This document shows positions 17,733-26,934 of a stretch of DNA of 64,000 nucleotides, piece after piece (position 1 is the stretch's first letter; every line of letters begins with the position of its first letter). The notes under the pieces were generated by a model. That model saw nothing but the letters and a program-made list of their open reading frames with translations, made no database searches and was not told the DNA's origin. Source of the DNA: Gemmatimonadaceae bacterium (GTDB lineage Bacteria > Gemmatimonadota > Gemmatimonadetes > Gemmatimonadales > Gemmatimonadaceae). A program made the position numbers and the translations under genes. Where the stretch lies: positions 372,001-436,000 of the forward strand of contig DASXUN010000021.1 in the NCBI GenBank assembly GCA_036504815.1, written 5' to 3'.

Positions 17733-19528
17733 GCGGACGCTCCGGCGAGATGCGTGGACATTGCGGTCACCAATTCATCAGCCGTCATCGGTTGGCCGGC
17801 GAAGTCGAGCACCGGGATCATCTGGTCGCGCGGGAAGCCGGTCTCGATGGTCAGCAGCGCGCGCAGTTGGGCGTCACGGTTCTGCTCCACCACGAAGAGC
17901 GTCTTGTACCGATCGAGGAACTCCCGCACCTCGGGAGCAAACGGGAACGCGCAGATGCGCATCGCGTCGGCGCGAACGCCGTGTTCGCGCAGCCGCACCA
18001 CCGCCTCGCGCACCGGCGCCTCGGAACTGCCAAGGAAGACAATGCCGACGTCGGCGCCGTCCTGTCGGGAGATCACCGGCTTGGGAAGCGTGTGCGCGGC
18101 CGTCTCGAGCTTCCGGCGAATGCGGTCGAGCACTTCCGCGTAAGCCGCGGAGTCCTCGGTATAGGCGCCGTGCTTGTCGTGCCCCGAGCCGCGCGTGAAG
18201 TACGCGCCCTTGCCGCTGACGCCGGGCAGCGTGCGGGCGGCAACCCCATCGCCATCGGCGTCGAGGTAGCGCGAGAAATTCTTCACCTGCTCGAGCGCCG
18301 CGGCATCGAGCACCTTGCCGCGGTCGGGGCGATAACCGTCATCCCACGTCAGGCGCGGCATCATCCAGTCATTCATGCCGATGTCGAGGTCCGACGCCAC
18401 GAAGACCGGCGTCTGGAAGCGCTCCGCCGCATCGAATGCCGCCACCGTCAGGGTGAAGCACTCGCGCGGATCGGCGGGAAAGAGGATGATGTGCTTGGTG
18501 TCGCCGTGAGACGCATATGCCATCGTCAACAGGTCGGCCTGCTGCGTGCGCGTGGGCAGGCCGGTGGCCGGTCCCGCACGCTGCACGTTGATGAACACGC
18601 CGGGAATCTCGGCGTAGTAGGCGTAACCGAGGAATTCCTGCATCAGCGAGATGCCGGGTCCCGACGTGCAGGTGAACGACCGCGCCCCCATCCAGCCGGC
18701 GCCGATGACCATCCCTGCCGCGGCCAGCTCATCCTCGGCCTGGATGATGCAGTAGCGGTTGAGTTTGGTGTCGGGGTCGACGCGGAATTCCTGGCAGAAT
18801 TCCTTGAACGCATCCATCAGCGAGGTGCTGGGCGTGATGGGATACCACGCACCAACCGTTGCGCCGGCATAGAGCGCGCCGAGCGCGCAGGCCGTGTTGC
18901 CGTCCATGAGCACCGCGCCGGCAGTCTCGTTCATCGGCTCGCAGCGGAACGGCAACGGACAGTCGAAGTGCCTGCGCGCGTAGTCGTAACCCATGCGCAC
19001 GGCGCGATGGTTGGCCTCGAGCAGCGATTTCTTGCGGCCGTAATTCTCGGTCAGCATCTGCTCGATCACGGCCATGTCGATCTGCAGCAGGGCGGCGAGC
19101 GCGCCGGCGTACGCGATGTTGCGCAGCAGCGTGCGGTCGCGGTCGCGCGTGAACGCCTCGCGGCACATCTGGCCCAGCGGCACGCCGAGGATGGTGACGT
19201 CGTCGCGCACGAGCTTCGGGTCGAGCGGCCAGGACGAGTCGTACATCAGGTAGCCGCCCGGGCGCAGCGAGGCGATGTCCTGCGGATAGGTGGAAGGGTT
19301 GAGCGCGACGATGAGGTCGATCACCGGCGGACGCGCCGTGAAGCCCTCGTGGCTCACGCGAATCTCGTACCACGTGGGCAGCCCCTGGATGTTCGACGGG
19401 AAGATGTTCTTGCCCGTGACGGGAATGCCCATGCGGAAGATCGCCTGCATCAGGAGGGTGTTGGCGCTGGCCGAGCCGGTCCCGTTGACGGTGGCCGACT
19501 TGAAGGCGAAGTCGTTGATGCCGCTCAT
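17729..19528 (-). CDS. korA: 2-oxoacid:ferredoxin oxidoreductase alpha subunit (gamma-alpha fusion)
   Basis: This 599-aa protein fuses the gamma domain (residues ~10-190; NGTGSASANTLLMQAIFRMG) to the alpha pyrimidine-binding domain, as in KorA of Mycobacterium-type enzymes. The alpha part begins AVLMDGNTACALGALYAG and carries WYPITPSTSLMDAF and GARSFTCTSGPGISLMQEF, the typical 2-oxoacid-binding motifs. It overlaps the upstream flavoprotein gene and the downstream beta gene by 4 bp each. A full-length antisense frame covers it but is a GC-rich shadow. Confidence 0.92.
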   Translation of the reverse strand: MSGINDFAFKSATVNGTGSASANTLLMQAIFRMGIPVTGKNIFPSNIQGLPTWYEIRVSHEGFTARPPVIDLIVALNPSTYPQDIASLRPGGYLMYDSSWPLDPKLVRDDVTILGVPLGQMCREAFTRDRDRTLLRNIAYAGALAALLQIDMAVIEQMLTENYGRKKSLLEANHRAVRMGYDYARRHFDCPLPFRCEPMNETAGAVLMDGNTACALGALYAGATVGAWYPITPSTSLMDAFKEFCQEFRVDPDTKLNRYCIIQAEDELAAAGMVIGAGWMGARSFTCTSGPGISLMQEFLGYAYYAEIPGVFINVQRAGPATGLPTRTQQADLLTMAYASHGDTKHIILFPADPRECFTLTVAAFDAAERFQTPVFVASDLDIGMNDWMMPRLTWDDGYRPDRGKVLDAAALEQVKNFSRYLDADGDGVAARTLPGVSGKGAYFTRGSGHDKHGAYTEDSAAYAEVLDRIRRKLETAAHTLPKPVISRQDGADVGIVFLGSSEAPVREAVVRLREHGVRADAMRICAFPFAPEVREFLDRYKTLFVVEQNRDAQLRALLTIETGFPRDQMIPVLDFAGQPMTADELVTAMSTHLAGASA

Positions 19529-21303
19529 CGCGCCTCCACGCCCGCGTAGGCGAGCTTCAGGTCGAATCGCTGCATGTCCCAGGCCGCGGTGGGGCAGCGG
19601 TCGGCGCAGAGCCCGCAGTGCAGGCAGACATCCTCATCCTTCACCATCAACCGCTTGGTCTGCGGCAGCGGCCCCGAGACGAAGAGATCCTGCATCATGT
19701 TGCGTGCGGGTGCCGAGAGATGCTGACGGAGTTCCTCTTCGGAGGCGCGCTCCTCGGTGATGGTGAGACAGCTCGTCGGGCAGATGTCGATGCAGGCGTC
19801 GCACTCGATGCACAGGGCGTCGGTGAACGCGGTCTGGATGTCGCAGTTGAGGCAGCGCTCGACTTCGCGCGCGGCCTGTTCCGGGGTGTAGCCCAGCTCG
19901 ACCTCGACGCTCACGTCGCTGAAGCGCTTCACGAGTTCCTCATGCTGCATCTTGGCGCGCGACGACGGGTTGTAGTCGTTGCTGTACTCCCATGCGCCCA
20001 TCCCCAGCTTGGTGCTCGTCAGCGTCATGCCCTCGGGCGGACGGTCGGTGAGCGGGCGTCCGCTGCAATGCAGGTGGATGGAGATGGCCGCCTGATGGCC
20101 GTGCGCCACCGCCCAGATGATGTTCTGCGGCCCGAAGGCCGCGTCACCGCCAAAGAAGACGCCGGGGCGCGTGCTCTGGTGCGTGACCTTGTCCACCACC
20201 GGCATGTGGCGCGCGGCGAACTCGATGCCGAGGTCGCCTTCGATCCACGGCACCGCATTGTCCTGGCCGATGGCGAGGATGACGGCGTCGCAGGGAATCA
20301 CCACGGTGCCGGTCACTTCGCTCGCCTGATTGCCGGCGGCGTCCTCGCCCCAGCGCAGCTGGTCGAATTCCATCCCCGTGAGCACGCCGTTCTCGACGAT
20401 GAAGCGCCTGGGGGCGTGGTTCTCGAGGATGTGCACGCCCTCTTCCTCGGCGTCCTCCAGCTCCCACGGCGATGCCTTGAAGTGTGCGCGGCCGCGGCGC
20501 GCGACCACCGACACGTCGCGGGCGCCCAGCCGCCTGGACGTGCGGCAGCAGTCCATGGCGGTATTGCCGACGCCGATGATCAGGACGCGTCGTTCGATGG
20601 ACTCGATGTGGCCGAAGTGCACGCCGGCGAGCCAGTCGAGGCCGACGTGGATGGTTGGCGCATCGTGCCGGCCGGGAATCTCGAGGTCCTTTCCCTTGGG
20701 CGCGCCGGTGCCGACAAAGACCGCGTCGTAGCCTTCTTCGAGCAGCGCGCGCATGCTCGTCACCGGCGTCTCGTACTTCATGTGCGCGCCCATGTCGATG
20801 ATGTAGCCGCACTCTTCGTCGATCACGCTCGCCGGCAGGCGGAACGACGGAATGCTGAACCGCATCAGCCCGCCCGGGTTGCAGTACTTCTCGTAGATGG
20901 TGACGTCGTAGCCGAGCGGAAGCAGCTCGTTGGCGACCGTAAGGGATGACGGTCCCGCGCCGACGAGCGCGACTCGCTTGCCATTCTTCTGGGCTGGCGC
21001 CTTGGGAAGTCGACCGGTGATGTCGCCGCGCAGGTCGGCGGCCACGCGCTTCAGGCGGCAGATGGCCACCGGCTTGTCGTCCACGCGTCCGCGCCGGCAG
21101 GCCGGCTCGCAGGGACGGTCGCAGGTGCGGCCGAGAATGCCCGGGAAGACGTTGGACTCGCGGTTCAGCAGGTACGAGTCGGCGTACCGTCCCTGCCCAA
21201 TGAGACGCAGGTACTGCGGCACATTGGTGTGGGCCGGACAGGCCCACTGGCAATCAACGACTTTATGGAAGTACCGTGGGTCTGTGACGTTCGTGGGGGC
21301 CAT
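19525..21303 (-). CDS. GltD-like FAD oxidoreductase with two C-terminal [4Fe-4S] sites
   Basis: This 592-aa protein starts with a GltD/DPD-type Fe-S domain (CQWACPAHTNVPQYLRLIG and RTCDRPCEPACRRG), then an FAD site (RVALVGAGPSSLTVANEL) and an NAD(P)H site (LIIGVGNTAMDCCRTSRRLG). At the C-terminus are two ferredoxin motifs, CIECDACIDICPTSC and CLHCGLCADRCPT. It is the first gene of a translationally coupled three-gene operon with korA and korB. The likely role is to move electrons between NAD(P)H and the OFOR, possibly replacing free ferredoxin. It is not a glutamate synthase small subunit, as no large subunit is near. Confidence 0.88.
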   Translation of the reverse strand: MAPTNVTDPRYFHKVVDCQWACPAHTNVPQYLRLIGQGRYADSYLLNRESNVFPGILGRTCDRPCEPACRRGRVDDKPVAICRLKRVAADLRGDITGRLPKAPAQKNGKRVALVGAGPSSLTVANELLPLGYDVTIYEKYCNPGGLMRFSIPSFRLPASVIDEECGYIIDMGAHMKYETPVTSMRALLEEGYDAVFVGTGAPKGKDLEIPGRHDAPTIHVGLDWLAGVHFGHIESIERRVLIIGVGNTAMDCCRTSRRLGARDVSVVARRGRAHFKASPWELEDAEEEGVHILENHAPRRFIVENGVLTGMEFDQLRWGEDAAGNQASEVTGTVVIPCDAVILAIGQDNAVPWIEGDLGIEFAARHMPVVDKVTHQSTRPGVFFGGDAAFGPQNIIWAVAHGHQAAISIHLHCSGRPLTDRPPEGMTLTSTKLGMGAWEYSNDYNPSSRAKMQHEELVKRFSDVSVEVELGYTPEQAAREVERCLNCDIQTAFTDALCIECDACIDICPTSCLTITEERASEEELRQHLSAPARNMMQDLFVSGPLPQTKRLMVKDEDVCLHCGLCADRCPTAAWDMQRFDLKLAYAGVEAR

Positions 21304-21423
21304 GCGTTCGCCTCGGGGCTAGTCTGGAAATTAGGGGGTTGAGACGCGGACGAGGCAAGTTGACCGTTGCAAATCCCGCGGCGTTCTCCAGCTTTTCCTG
21401 CCTACCTCTCAGGCGGTCTTTCC

Positions 21424-22050
21424 GTGCCACTCGGCCCCTCTCCCACCACGCGCCACCCCATCACGGGCGCCGAGCGCGTCGCCTTCCTCAGGAACTTCAT
21501 CACGCGTCCGACCATCGAGGTCGGCGACTACACGTATTACGACGACCCCGACGGCGCGGAACAGTTCGAAAAGAATGTCCTGTATCACTTCGACTTCATC
21601 GGCGACCGGCTGATCATCGGGAAGTTCTGTTCCATCGCGGCCGGGGTGCGCTTCCTGATGAACGGCGGCAATCATCATGTGGCCACGCTGTCGAGCTACC
21701 CGTTCGCGATCTTCGGCAACGGATGGGAGCCGGCGATGCCCGAGTCGTGGCCGCACAAGGGTGATATCCGCGTGGGCAACGACGTATGGATCGGCTACGG
21801 CGCGACCATCCTGCCGGGCGTGACCATCGGCGACGGCGCGGTGATCGGCAGCCTGAGCGTGGTAACCGGCGATGTCCCCCCATACGCCATCGTCGGCGGC
21901 AACCCGGCGCGCGTCATCCGCCACCGCTTCGACGATGCGACTATTGCACGCCTGCTCGCACTCCGTTGGTGGGACTGGGACATCGAAAAGATCACGCGCA
22001 ACGTCGCGGCCATCGCCGGCACCGATCTCGGCGCGCTCGATCGAGACTGA
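21424..22050 (+). CDS. Vat/CatB-type xenobiotic O-acetyltransferase (hexapeptide repeat)
   Basis: From GTG 21424 this is a 208-aa left-handed beta-helix acyltransferase. It strongly resembles streptogramin A acetyltransferases: [45 protein letters not shown] and MNGGNHHV (catalytic His), then hexapeptide coils [19 protein letters not shown]. Members acetylate hydroxyl groups of antibiotics such as streptogramin A or chloramphenicol, but environmental homologues often have unknown substrates. The GTG start gives the usual short N-terminus ([15 protein letters not shown]). It is followed by repeat copy R1. Confidence 0.85.
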   Translation: MPLGPSPTTRHPITGAERVAFLRNFITRPTIEVGDYTYYDDPDGAEQFEKNVLYHFDFIGDRLIIGKFCSIAAGVRFLMNGGNHHVATLSSYPFAIFGNGWEPAMPESWPHKGDIRVGNDVWIGYGATILPGVTIGDGAVIGSLSVVTGDVPPYAIVGGNPARVIRHRFDDATIARLLALRWWDWDIEKITRNVAAIAGTDLGALDRD

Positions 22051-22071
22051 CTTCTCCGCGGCACTCAGGCC

Positions 22072-22241
22072 TTTTTCACCACGGAGGCACGGAGAACTGC
22101 CTGAGGGCCACGGAGGACTGCAACGTCTTTGAATAACAACGCGCGCCACGCATTGATTTGCGTGGCGCGCTGTTGTTACCCCAAGAAGTTGTAGTTCCTC
22201 CGTGGCCCTCGGCTTTTCCTCCGTGCCTCCGTGGTGAAGAA
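22072..22241. repeat. Long palindromic repeat, copy R1
   Basis: About 170 bp, reading TTTTTCACCACGGAGGCACG at the left end and its mirror CCTCCGTGGTGAAGAA at the right. Nested inside are GAGGGCCACGGAGGA / TCCTCCGTGGCCCTC and a central hairpin GCGCGCCACGCA-6 nt-TGCGTGGCGCGC flanked by AACAAC/GTTGTT. It lies between convergent genes. Four further copies occur in the window. Confidence 0.9.
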
Positions 22242-22272
22242 GTCCGGCGTGGTGAGAAAAGCCAGCGTTGCG

Positions 22273-23919
22273 CTACGGAACAGGCTTGTCGTGGACCGTC
22301 GGATACGTGATCCCGAGCTGGTCGAGATACGACTTGTACTTCTTGGGATCGTAGTAGTACTTCCGCATGTCCTCACGGTACTTCATGAGGATGTCCTTGT
22401 TCAGCCAGATGGGCGGCTGGTCGGTGGGACCGATGAGCGGGTAGTACTTGATGGTCTTGGTCTGCACATCGTTGAAGTAGTCCCACGCATCCTTCACGAG
22501 CTGCGGCGTGGTGAGGATGTCGAGGATCGTCATCGCCTGCACCTTCGCGCCGGCCACCACGCCCTTGTGCGCGAGCGGCGTCGCCATGGCAATGGCGTTG
22601 GCCCAGTTGTGGCCCGGCAGCCCCGGGATGTTCGACGGGAAGCGCAGGGTGACGGTCGGCACGTTCCAGCTCACGTCGCCGATGTCGTCCGAACCGCCGC
22701 CCATACGCGCCGCTTCCGGCACCGGCCCTTCGATGCGTCCGGTCCCGGTGGTCAGTCCACGCTCGGGCTGGCCGAGTTCCCGCTGGATCCCCTTCGCGAG
22801 CGCCTGGTCCTTTTCGTCCCACGCCGGCATCCCGACCTTCTTGATGTTGGCGTACATGTCCTCGGCCACGGGACGCGAGAAGTGGCCGCTCCACCCGGAG
22901 CCGACAATCATCACGGTGTCGAGCGACACGTCGCTCATCATCGCGGCGCCCAGCGCCACCTTCTTGCCGAGCTCGAAGTTGGCCTTCACATGCTCGGCGT
23001 CGCGCTCACGGAAGTAGAACCAGATGGTCGCCGTGCTCGGCACCACATTGGGCTGGTCGCCGCCGTCGGTGATCACGTAGTGCGACCGCTGCTGCAGCTC
23101 GAGATGCTCGCGGCGGAACTCCCAGCCCACCCCCATCAGCATGGCGGCGTCGAGCGCGCTCCGGCCGCGCCACGGCGCGCCGGCGGCGTGGGCGCTCTGT
23201 CCCTTGAACCGGAACTGCGCCGAGATGAGCGCGGTGCTGCTGCTCTGACCCCACGACACGCCGAGGTCCTGCCCGACGTGCGTGAAGAGCGTGATGTCCA
23301 CGTCCTTGAAGATGCCGGCCCGCACGAGGAAGGCCTTGCCCGCCATCTGCTCCTCGGCGACGCCCGGCCAGAGGACCAGGGTCCCGGGCATCTTCTTCGC
23401 TTCCATGATCTCCTTCACGGCGAGTGCCGCCGCGATGTTCAGCGGCACGCCCGAGTTGTGCCCCTCGCCGTGGCTGGGCGCGCCCTGCAGGTACTGGTCG
23501 CGATATCCCACGCCCGGCTTGGTGTTGGTCTGCGGGATGCCGTCGATGTCGCTGCCCAGCGAGATCACCGGCTTGCCGCTGCCCCACTTGGCCACCCACG
23601 CGGTCGGCATGCCGGCCACGCCGCGCTCCACCTTGAAGCCGTTCTGCTCGAGAATCCCGGTCAGGTACTTGGAGGTCTCGAACTCCTGCATGCCGAGTTC
23701 GCCGAACGAGAAGACCTGATCCACCATCTCCTGCACGAGCTTGGCCTTGGCATCAATCTTCTTGGCCACCTCGGTCTTGAGGGCCTCGAGTTCTGGCGAG
23801 GCCGGGTAGACGTACTTGATCGAGTCGGCCGCGGTGCTCTGGCGCTGCGCGGTGAGCGTCAGCGGCAGGCAGGCGGTCAGGCTGGCGAGCGCCAGCGATC
23901 GGAACAACGAACGGGTCAT
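22273..23919 (-). CDS. Exported M20 amidohydrolase, AbgB-like
   Basis: From ATG 23919, with GGAGG at 6 nt, this is a 548-aa exported protein (signal MTRSLFRSLALASLTACLPLTLTAQ). It belongs to the AbgB-like branch of M20 amidohydrolases: SLGSDIDGIPQTN, GHNSGVPLN, GVAEEQMAGKAF and a long dimerisation region QSAHAAGAPWRGRSALDAAM. AbgB itself acts with AbgA on p-aminobenzoyl-glutamate; exported homologues in this phylum likely cleave other amide bonds. The C-terminal YYYDPKKYKSYLDQLGI tail is typical. Longer frame upstream is not coding. Confidence 0.88.
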   Translation of the reverse strand: MTRSLFRSLALASLTACLPLTLTAQRQSTAADSIKYVYPASPELEALKTEVAKKIDAKAKLVQEMVDQVFSFGELGMQEFETSKYLTGILEQNGFKVERGVAGMPTAWVAKWGSGKPVISLGSDIDGIPQTNTKPGVGYRDQYLQGAPSHGEGHNSGVPLNIAAALAVKEIMEAKKMPGTLVLWPGVAEEQMAGKAFLVRAGIFKDVDITLFTHVGQDLGVSWGQSSSTALISAQFRFKGQSAHAAGAPWRGRSALDAAMLMGVGWEFRREHLELQQRSHYVITDGGDQPNVVPSTATIWFYFRERDAEHVKANFELGKKVALGAAMMSDVSLDTVMIVGSGWSGHFSRPVAEDMYANIKKVGMPAWDEKDQALAKGIQRELGQPERGLTTGTGRIEGPVPEAARMGGGSDDIGDVSWNVPTVTLRFPSNIPGLPGHNWANAIAMATPLAHKGVVAGAKVQAMTILDILTTPQLVKDAWDYFNDVQTKTIKYYPLIGPTDQPPIWLNKDILMKYREDMRKYYYDPKKYKSYLDQLGITYPTVHDKPVP

Positions 23920-24062
23920 GAGGGTCCTCCGGTGGGGTCGGCGTCCGGGAACGTAACGCACCAACCCCGCGGTGGGTTGGAAGGCGGGCGGGGGGCGGGG
24001 ACTCGGCGATATTATGAAGACAACCACCGCCGGGCGTAATGTCCGGTACACCACGGAGTCGT

Positions 24063-24221
24063 ATGGGCAAGCTGCTCGGATTCGTCGGTTCGATCGTCGG
24101 CAGCTACGCCGGCTGGTATCTGGGCGCGCCCATCGGGATGTTTGCGGGGCTGATGATGAGCGTCGTCGGTGGCGGTGTGGGGCTCTACTACGGACGCAAG
24201 TTCGGCAAGCAATACGAGTAG
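24063..24221 (+). CDS. Small glycine-zipper membrane protein (52 aa)
   Basis: The protein MGKLLGFVGSIVGSYAGWYL continues with GAPIGMFAGLMMSVVGGGVG and ends in a Lys-rich tail. The Gly-xxx-Gly pattern and two hydrophobic stretches suggest a helical hairpin in the membrane. I choose ATG 24063 because residues before it are not membrane-like. It is 3 bp upstream of the GNAT gene and probably co-transcribed. Function unknown. Confidence 0.7.
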   Translation: MGKLLGFVGSIVGSYAGWYLGAPIGMFAGLMMSVVGGGVGLYYGRKFGKQYE

Positions 24222-24224
24222 CGC

Positions 24225-24740
24225 ATGCCTACGGTCGAAGTGACCATCACCTACCTGGAGATGGAGCATCCCGCGATGCTCCGGGCCCGGCGGACCACAC
24301 GCCCCGGCGTCGCGGTCGAGCGCATCGACCCGCCGTCGGCGGAGATGGCGGCGCACTTCTACTGTGACATCGGCAACGACTATTTCTGGCTGGAGCGCGC
24401 CGCGTGGTCCGAGGAACAGTGGGAAGATGCGCTGGCGCGTCCGGGGACCGAGTTCTGGGTGCTCAAGGTGGACGGCGACGAGGCGGGTTTCTTTCTGCTC
24501 ACAATGCCGTCGCCGCGCACCCGCGAGATCGAGTACTTCGGCCTCTTCTCGTGGTTCGCGGGGAAGGGGCTTGGTGCGCACCTGCTCACCTGCGCCATCG
24601 AACGCGCGTGGGAGGCCGGCGCCGATCGCGTGATGGTGAACACCTGCACGCTCGACCATCCCGGCGCGCTCCCCAACTACCTCGCCCGCGGGTTCGAGGT
24701 GGTGCGCAAGCGCTCCGAATGGCGCGTGCTGCCGGAGTAA
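24225..24740 (+). CDS. GNAT-family N-acetyltransferase
   Basis: This 171-aa protein has the GNAT fold signatures: VLKVDGDEAGFFLL (strands 2-3), IEYFGLFSWFAGKGLGAHLL (acetyl-CoA pyrophosphate loop, G-K-G-L-G) and NTCTLDHPGALPNYLARGFEVV (C-terminal motif). It would transfer an acetyl group from acetyl-CoA to an amine; acceptor unknown. It lies in a run of four small same-strand genes (24063-25476) with short spacers. Confidence 0.82.
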   Translation: MPTVEVTITYLEMEHPAMLRARRTTRPGVAVERIDPPSAEMAAHFYCDIGNDYFWLERAAWSEEQWEDALARPGTEFWVLKVDGDEAGFFLLTMPSPRTREIEYFGLFSWFAGKGLGAHLLTCAIERAWEAGADRVMVNTCTLDHPGALPNYLARGFEVVRKRSEWRVLPE

Positions 24741-24746
24741 CCAACC

Positions 24747-25022
24747 ATGTCCCGCGCCTTCACCAAGGAAGATTCCGGCAGCTGGGGTGATCCGTCCAAG
24801 CGGTTCTCGCTGCCGCCGCGTGACGACCCGGGTTATGACGCCGCGGCCGCCGAGACCCTGCTGGAAGCGGCGCGCACGGGCGACACGGGGAGCGCCGAGA
24901 TGGCGACCGGCTATTACTGGGGAGAGCCCACGCTGCGGCCGCACGTGGAGCGCATCCTCGAGCGCGCACGTCGCGACCATGACGACCGCCTGGAACAGCT
25001 CGCCGAGCGGTTTCTCCGCTGA
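24747..25022 (+). CDS. Hypothetical soluble protein (91 aa)
   Basis: The protein begins MSRAFTKEDSGSWGDPSKRF and has a Pro-rich N-terminal half and an acidic/Arg-rich helix at the C-terminus (ERILERARRDHDDRLEQLAE). No signal peptide, Cys motif or membrane segment. It is 6 bp after the GNAT gene and 16 bp before the DUF2721 gene, so operon membership is likely. I do not recognise a family. Confidence 0.65.
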   Translation: MSRAFTKEDSGSWGDPSKRFSLPPRDDPGYDAAAAETLLEAARTGDTGSAEMATGYYWGEPTLRPHVERILERARRDHDDRLEQLAERFLR

Positions 25023-25038
25023 ATGATAGGTTAGAGGT

Positions 25039-25476
25039 ATGGACCAGGAACCTGTCTCCACCATCGCCCACGTCATCCAGCTGTCGGTTGCCCCGGTCTT
25101 CCTGCTGACGGGTATCGCCGGCCTGCTCAACGTCCTCACCGGGCGGCTGGCCCGCGTGATCGACCGGGCCCGCGTCATCGAGCGCGCACTGCACGAGGAA
25201 GATCCGCACGAGACGATCGCGGCGCACGAGCGGTTGCGCACGCTGGCCACGCGGGCGCGCTGGATCAACGTCGCCATCAGCCTATGCGTGGCGTCGGCGA
25301 TCTTCATTGCGACGGTCGTGATGGTGCTCTTCGCAGGCGCCTTCTGGGGCGCCGACTACCGCGGCATCGTGGCCGGGCTGTTCATCGTGGCAATGGTGGC
25401 GCTGATCGGCGGCCTGATCTTCTTCATGCGCGAGATCGGCCTCGCCACTTCAAGCCTGCGCATCGGGCCGCACTAG
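25039..25476 (+). CDS. DUF2721 membrane protein
   Basis: This 145-aa protein matches DUF2721: an N-terminal helix VIQLSVAPVFLLTGIAGLLN, then the conserved basic stretch TGRLARVIDRARVIERAL, and two C-terminal membrane helices. The family is of unknown function. It is the last of four closely spaced genes on the plus strand and is convergent with the M20 carbamoylase-like gene. Confidence 0.85.
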   Translation: MDQEPVSTIAHVIQLSVAPVFLLTGIAGLLNVLTGRLARVIDRARVIERALHEEDPHETIAAHERLRTLATRARWINVAISLCVASAIFIATVVMVLFAGAFWGADYRGIVAGLFIVAMVALIGGLIFFMREIGLATSSLRIGPH

Positions 25477-25512
25477 CGCGGACTGGCAACAGCGCAGCGC
25501 TTGCGGGGCTGC

Positions 25513-26841
25513 TTACGCCTTGTCCGCCGCCAGCACCGCGTTGAGCAGCACATCCGCCCCGTGCGCCACATCGTCCGGCCGGGTGAACTCGCGCGGCGAG
25601 TGGCTGATGCCACCCACACTCGGCACGAAGATCATGCCCATTGGCGCGATGCGCGCGATCTCCTGCGCATCGTGCCCCGCGCCGCTTGGCATGCGCTGGT
25701 GCGAGAGCGCCAGCGCGTCGGCGCTCGACTGAATCCAGTCCATCACGTGCGCATCGGACAACGCCGGCTCGCTGTCCACGAGACGCTTGAACTGGAACGT
25801 CGTGTTGGTAGCGCTGCCGATCTCGCGCCCCAGCTGCTCGAAGCGCTGCGTGAAGTGCTCGATCCTGGACTGGTCGAGGTCGCGCAGGTCCACGGTGAGC
25901 ACCACCTGGGCCGGAATGACGTTGGTGGTGTTGGGCGAGACGGTCAGGCGACCGACGGTGGCGACTTGCCGGCCCGGCTCTCCGCGCACGGCATCGTTGA
26001 CGGCCACGGTGAACTTGGCAGCGGCGAGCATCGCGTCCTGCCGCTGGTCCATGGGCGTTGCGCCGGCGTGATTGGCGAAGCCGGTGACGGTGATCTCGAA
26101 CCAGCGCAGGCCGACGATGCCCTGCACGACGCCAATTTGCTTGCCGGCCTTCTCGAGGCGGCCGCCCTGCTCAATGTGCAGCTCAATGTAGCAGGCGATG
26201 TCGCCGCGTTTGCGCACGGCGGTTAGCAGCCTGGACACATCGCCGCCAATGAGCCCGATCCCTTCGCGGATGGTCTTCCCCGAGCGCGCGACCTTGTCGA
26301 GGTCGGCATCGGTGAGGGCGCCAATGACGAGCTTGCTGCCGATCGTGCCGCCCTCTTCGTTCTGCCAGACCACGACCTCGAGCGGGTGGCGCAATCGGAG
26401 CGAGCGTTCGCGCAGCGTGCGCGCCACCTCGATGGCCGAGAATGAGCCGAGTGGGCCGTCGAAGTTGCCGCCGTCGGTGACCGAGTCCACGTGCGATCCG
26501 ATGAGAATCGGCTTCAACGAAGCATCGGATCCCTCGATGCGGGCGAGGATGTTGCCCGCCGCGTCGACGCGCGGCACCAGGCCAGACTGCACGAACAGGT
26601 CGCGCGTGAAGGCGCGCCCTTCGAGGTCGGCCAGAGAATACGCCACGCGATTGATCCCGCCGGCCGTGCGGCCTATCCGGTCGAAGGCGGCCAGCCATCC
26701 GTTGAGGCGATTGCCGTTCACGCGCGGCACCTCGCCGAACGAAAGCGGGGAGGCCGTTGCGAGGCGCCCGGCCACGCCCGATCCCAGCAAGGGAAGGGCG
26801 GCCACGGCGGCGGAGTGGTGCAGGAAGTCGCGTCGGCGCAT
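25513..26841 (-). CDS. Tat-exported M20 hydrolase of the hydantoinase/carbamoylase group
   Basis: This 442-aa protein begins with a twin-arginine-type signal (MRRRDFLHHSAAVAALPLLG). The di-zinc site motifs are those of N-carbamoyl-L-amino-acid hydrolase and allantoate amidohydrolase: LIGSHVDSVTDGGNFDGPLG, VVWQNEEGGTIGSK, CYIELHIEQGGRLEKAG and NHAGATPMDQRQDAM. The enzyme would cleave an N-carbamoyl or ureido group; exact substrate unknown. It is transcribed alone, divergently from the DEAD-box gene. Confidence 0.88.
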   Translation of the reverse strand: MRRRDFLHHSAAVAALPLLGSGVAGRLATASPLSFGEVPRVNGNRLNGWLAAFDRIGRTAGGINRVAYSLADLEGRAFTRDLFVQSGLVPRVDAAGNILARIEGSDASLKPILIGSHVDSVTDGGNFDGPLGSFSAIEVARTLRERSLRLRHPLEVVVWQNEEGGTIGSKLVIGALTDADLDKVARSGKTIREGIGLIGGDVSRLLTAVRKRGDIACYIELHIEQGGRLEKAGKQIGVVQGIVGLRWFEITVTGFANHAGATPMDQRQDAMLAAAKFTVAVNDAVRGEPGRQVATVGRLTVSPNTTNVIPAQVVLTVDLRDLDQSRIEHFTQRFEQLGREIGSATNTTFQFKRLVDSEPALSDAHVMDWIQSSADALALSHQRMPSGAGHDAQEIARIAPMGMIFVPSVGGISHSPREFTRPDDVAHGADVLLNAVLAADKA

Positions 26842-26934
26842 CAGGGGCCTCGGAGCTTGTCGGGACGGTCCAATGTACGCGACCCTGCTAGCTTTCAGTA
26901 GGCGCCCGGCGCCTGCCCTCCAACCCGACTGCTC

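Noticed and set aside
17750-19549. 599-residue plus-strand frame opposite korA
   Set aside because: Antisense mirror of a GC-rich gene; low-complexity Arg/His/Gly translation and no start signals.
24012-25307. 431-residue minus-strand frame opposite the GNAT/DUF2721 genes
   Set aside because: Shadow of four supported plus-strand genes.
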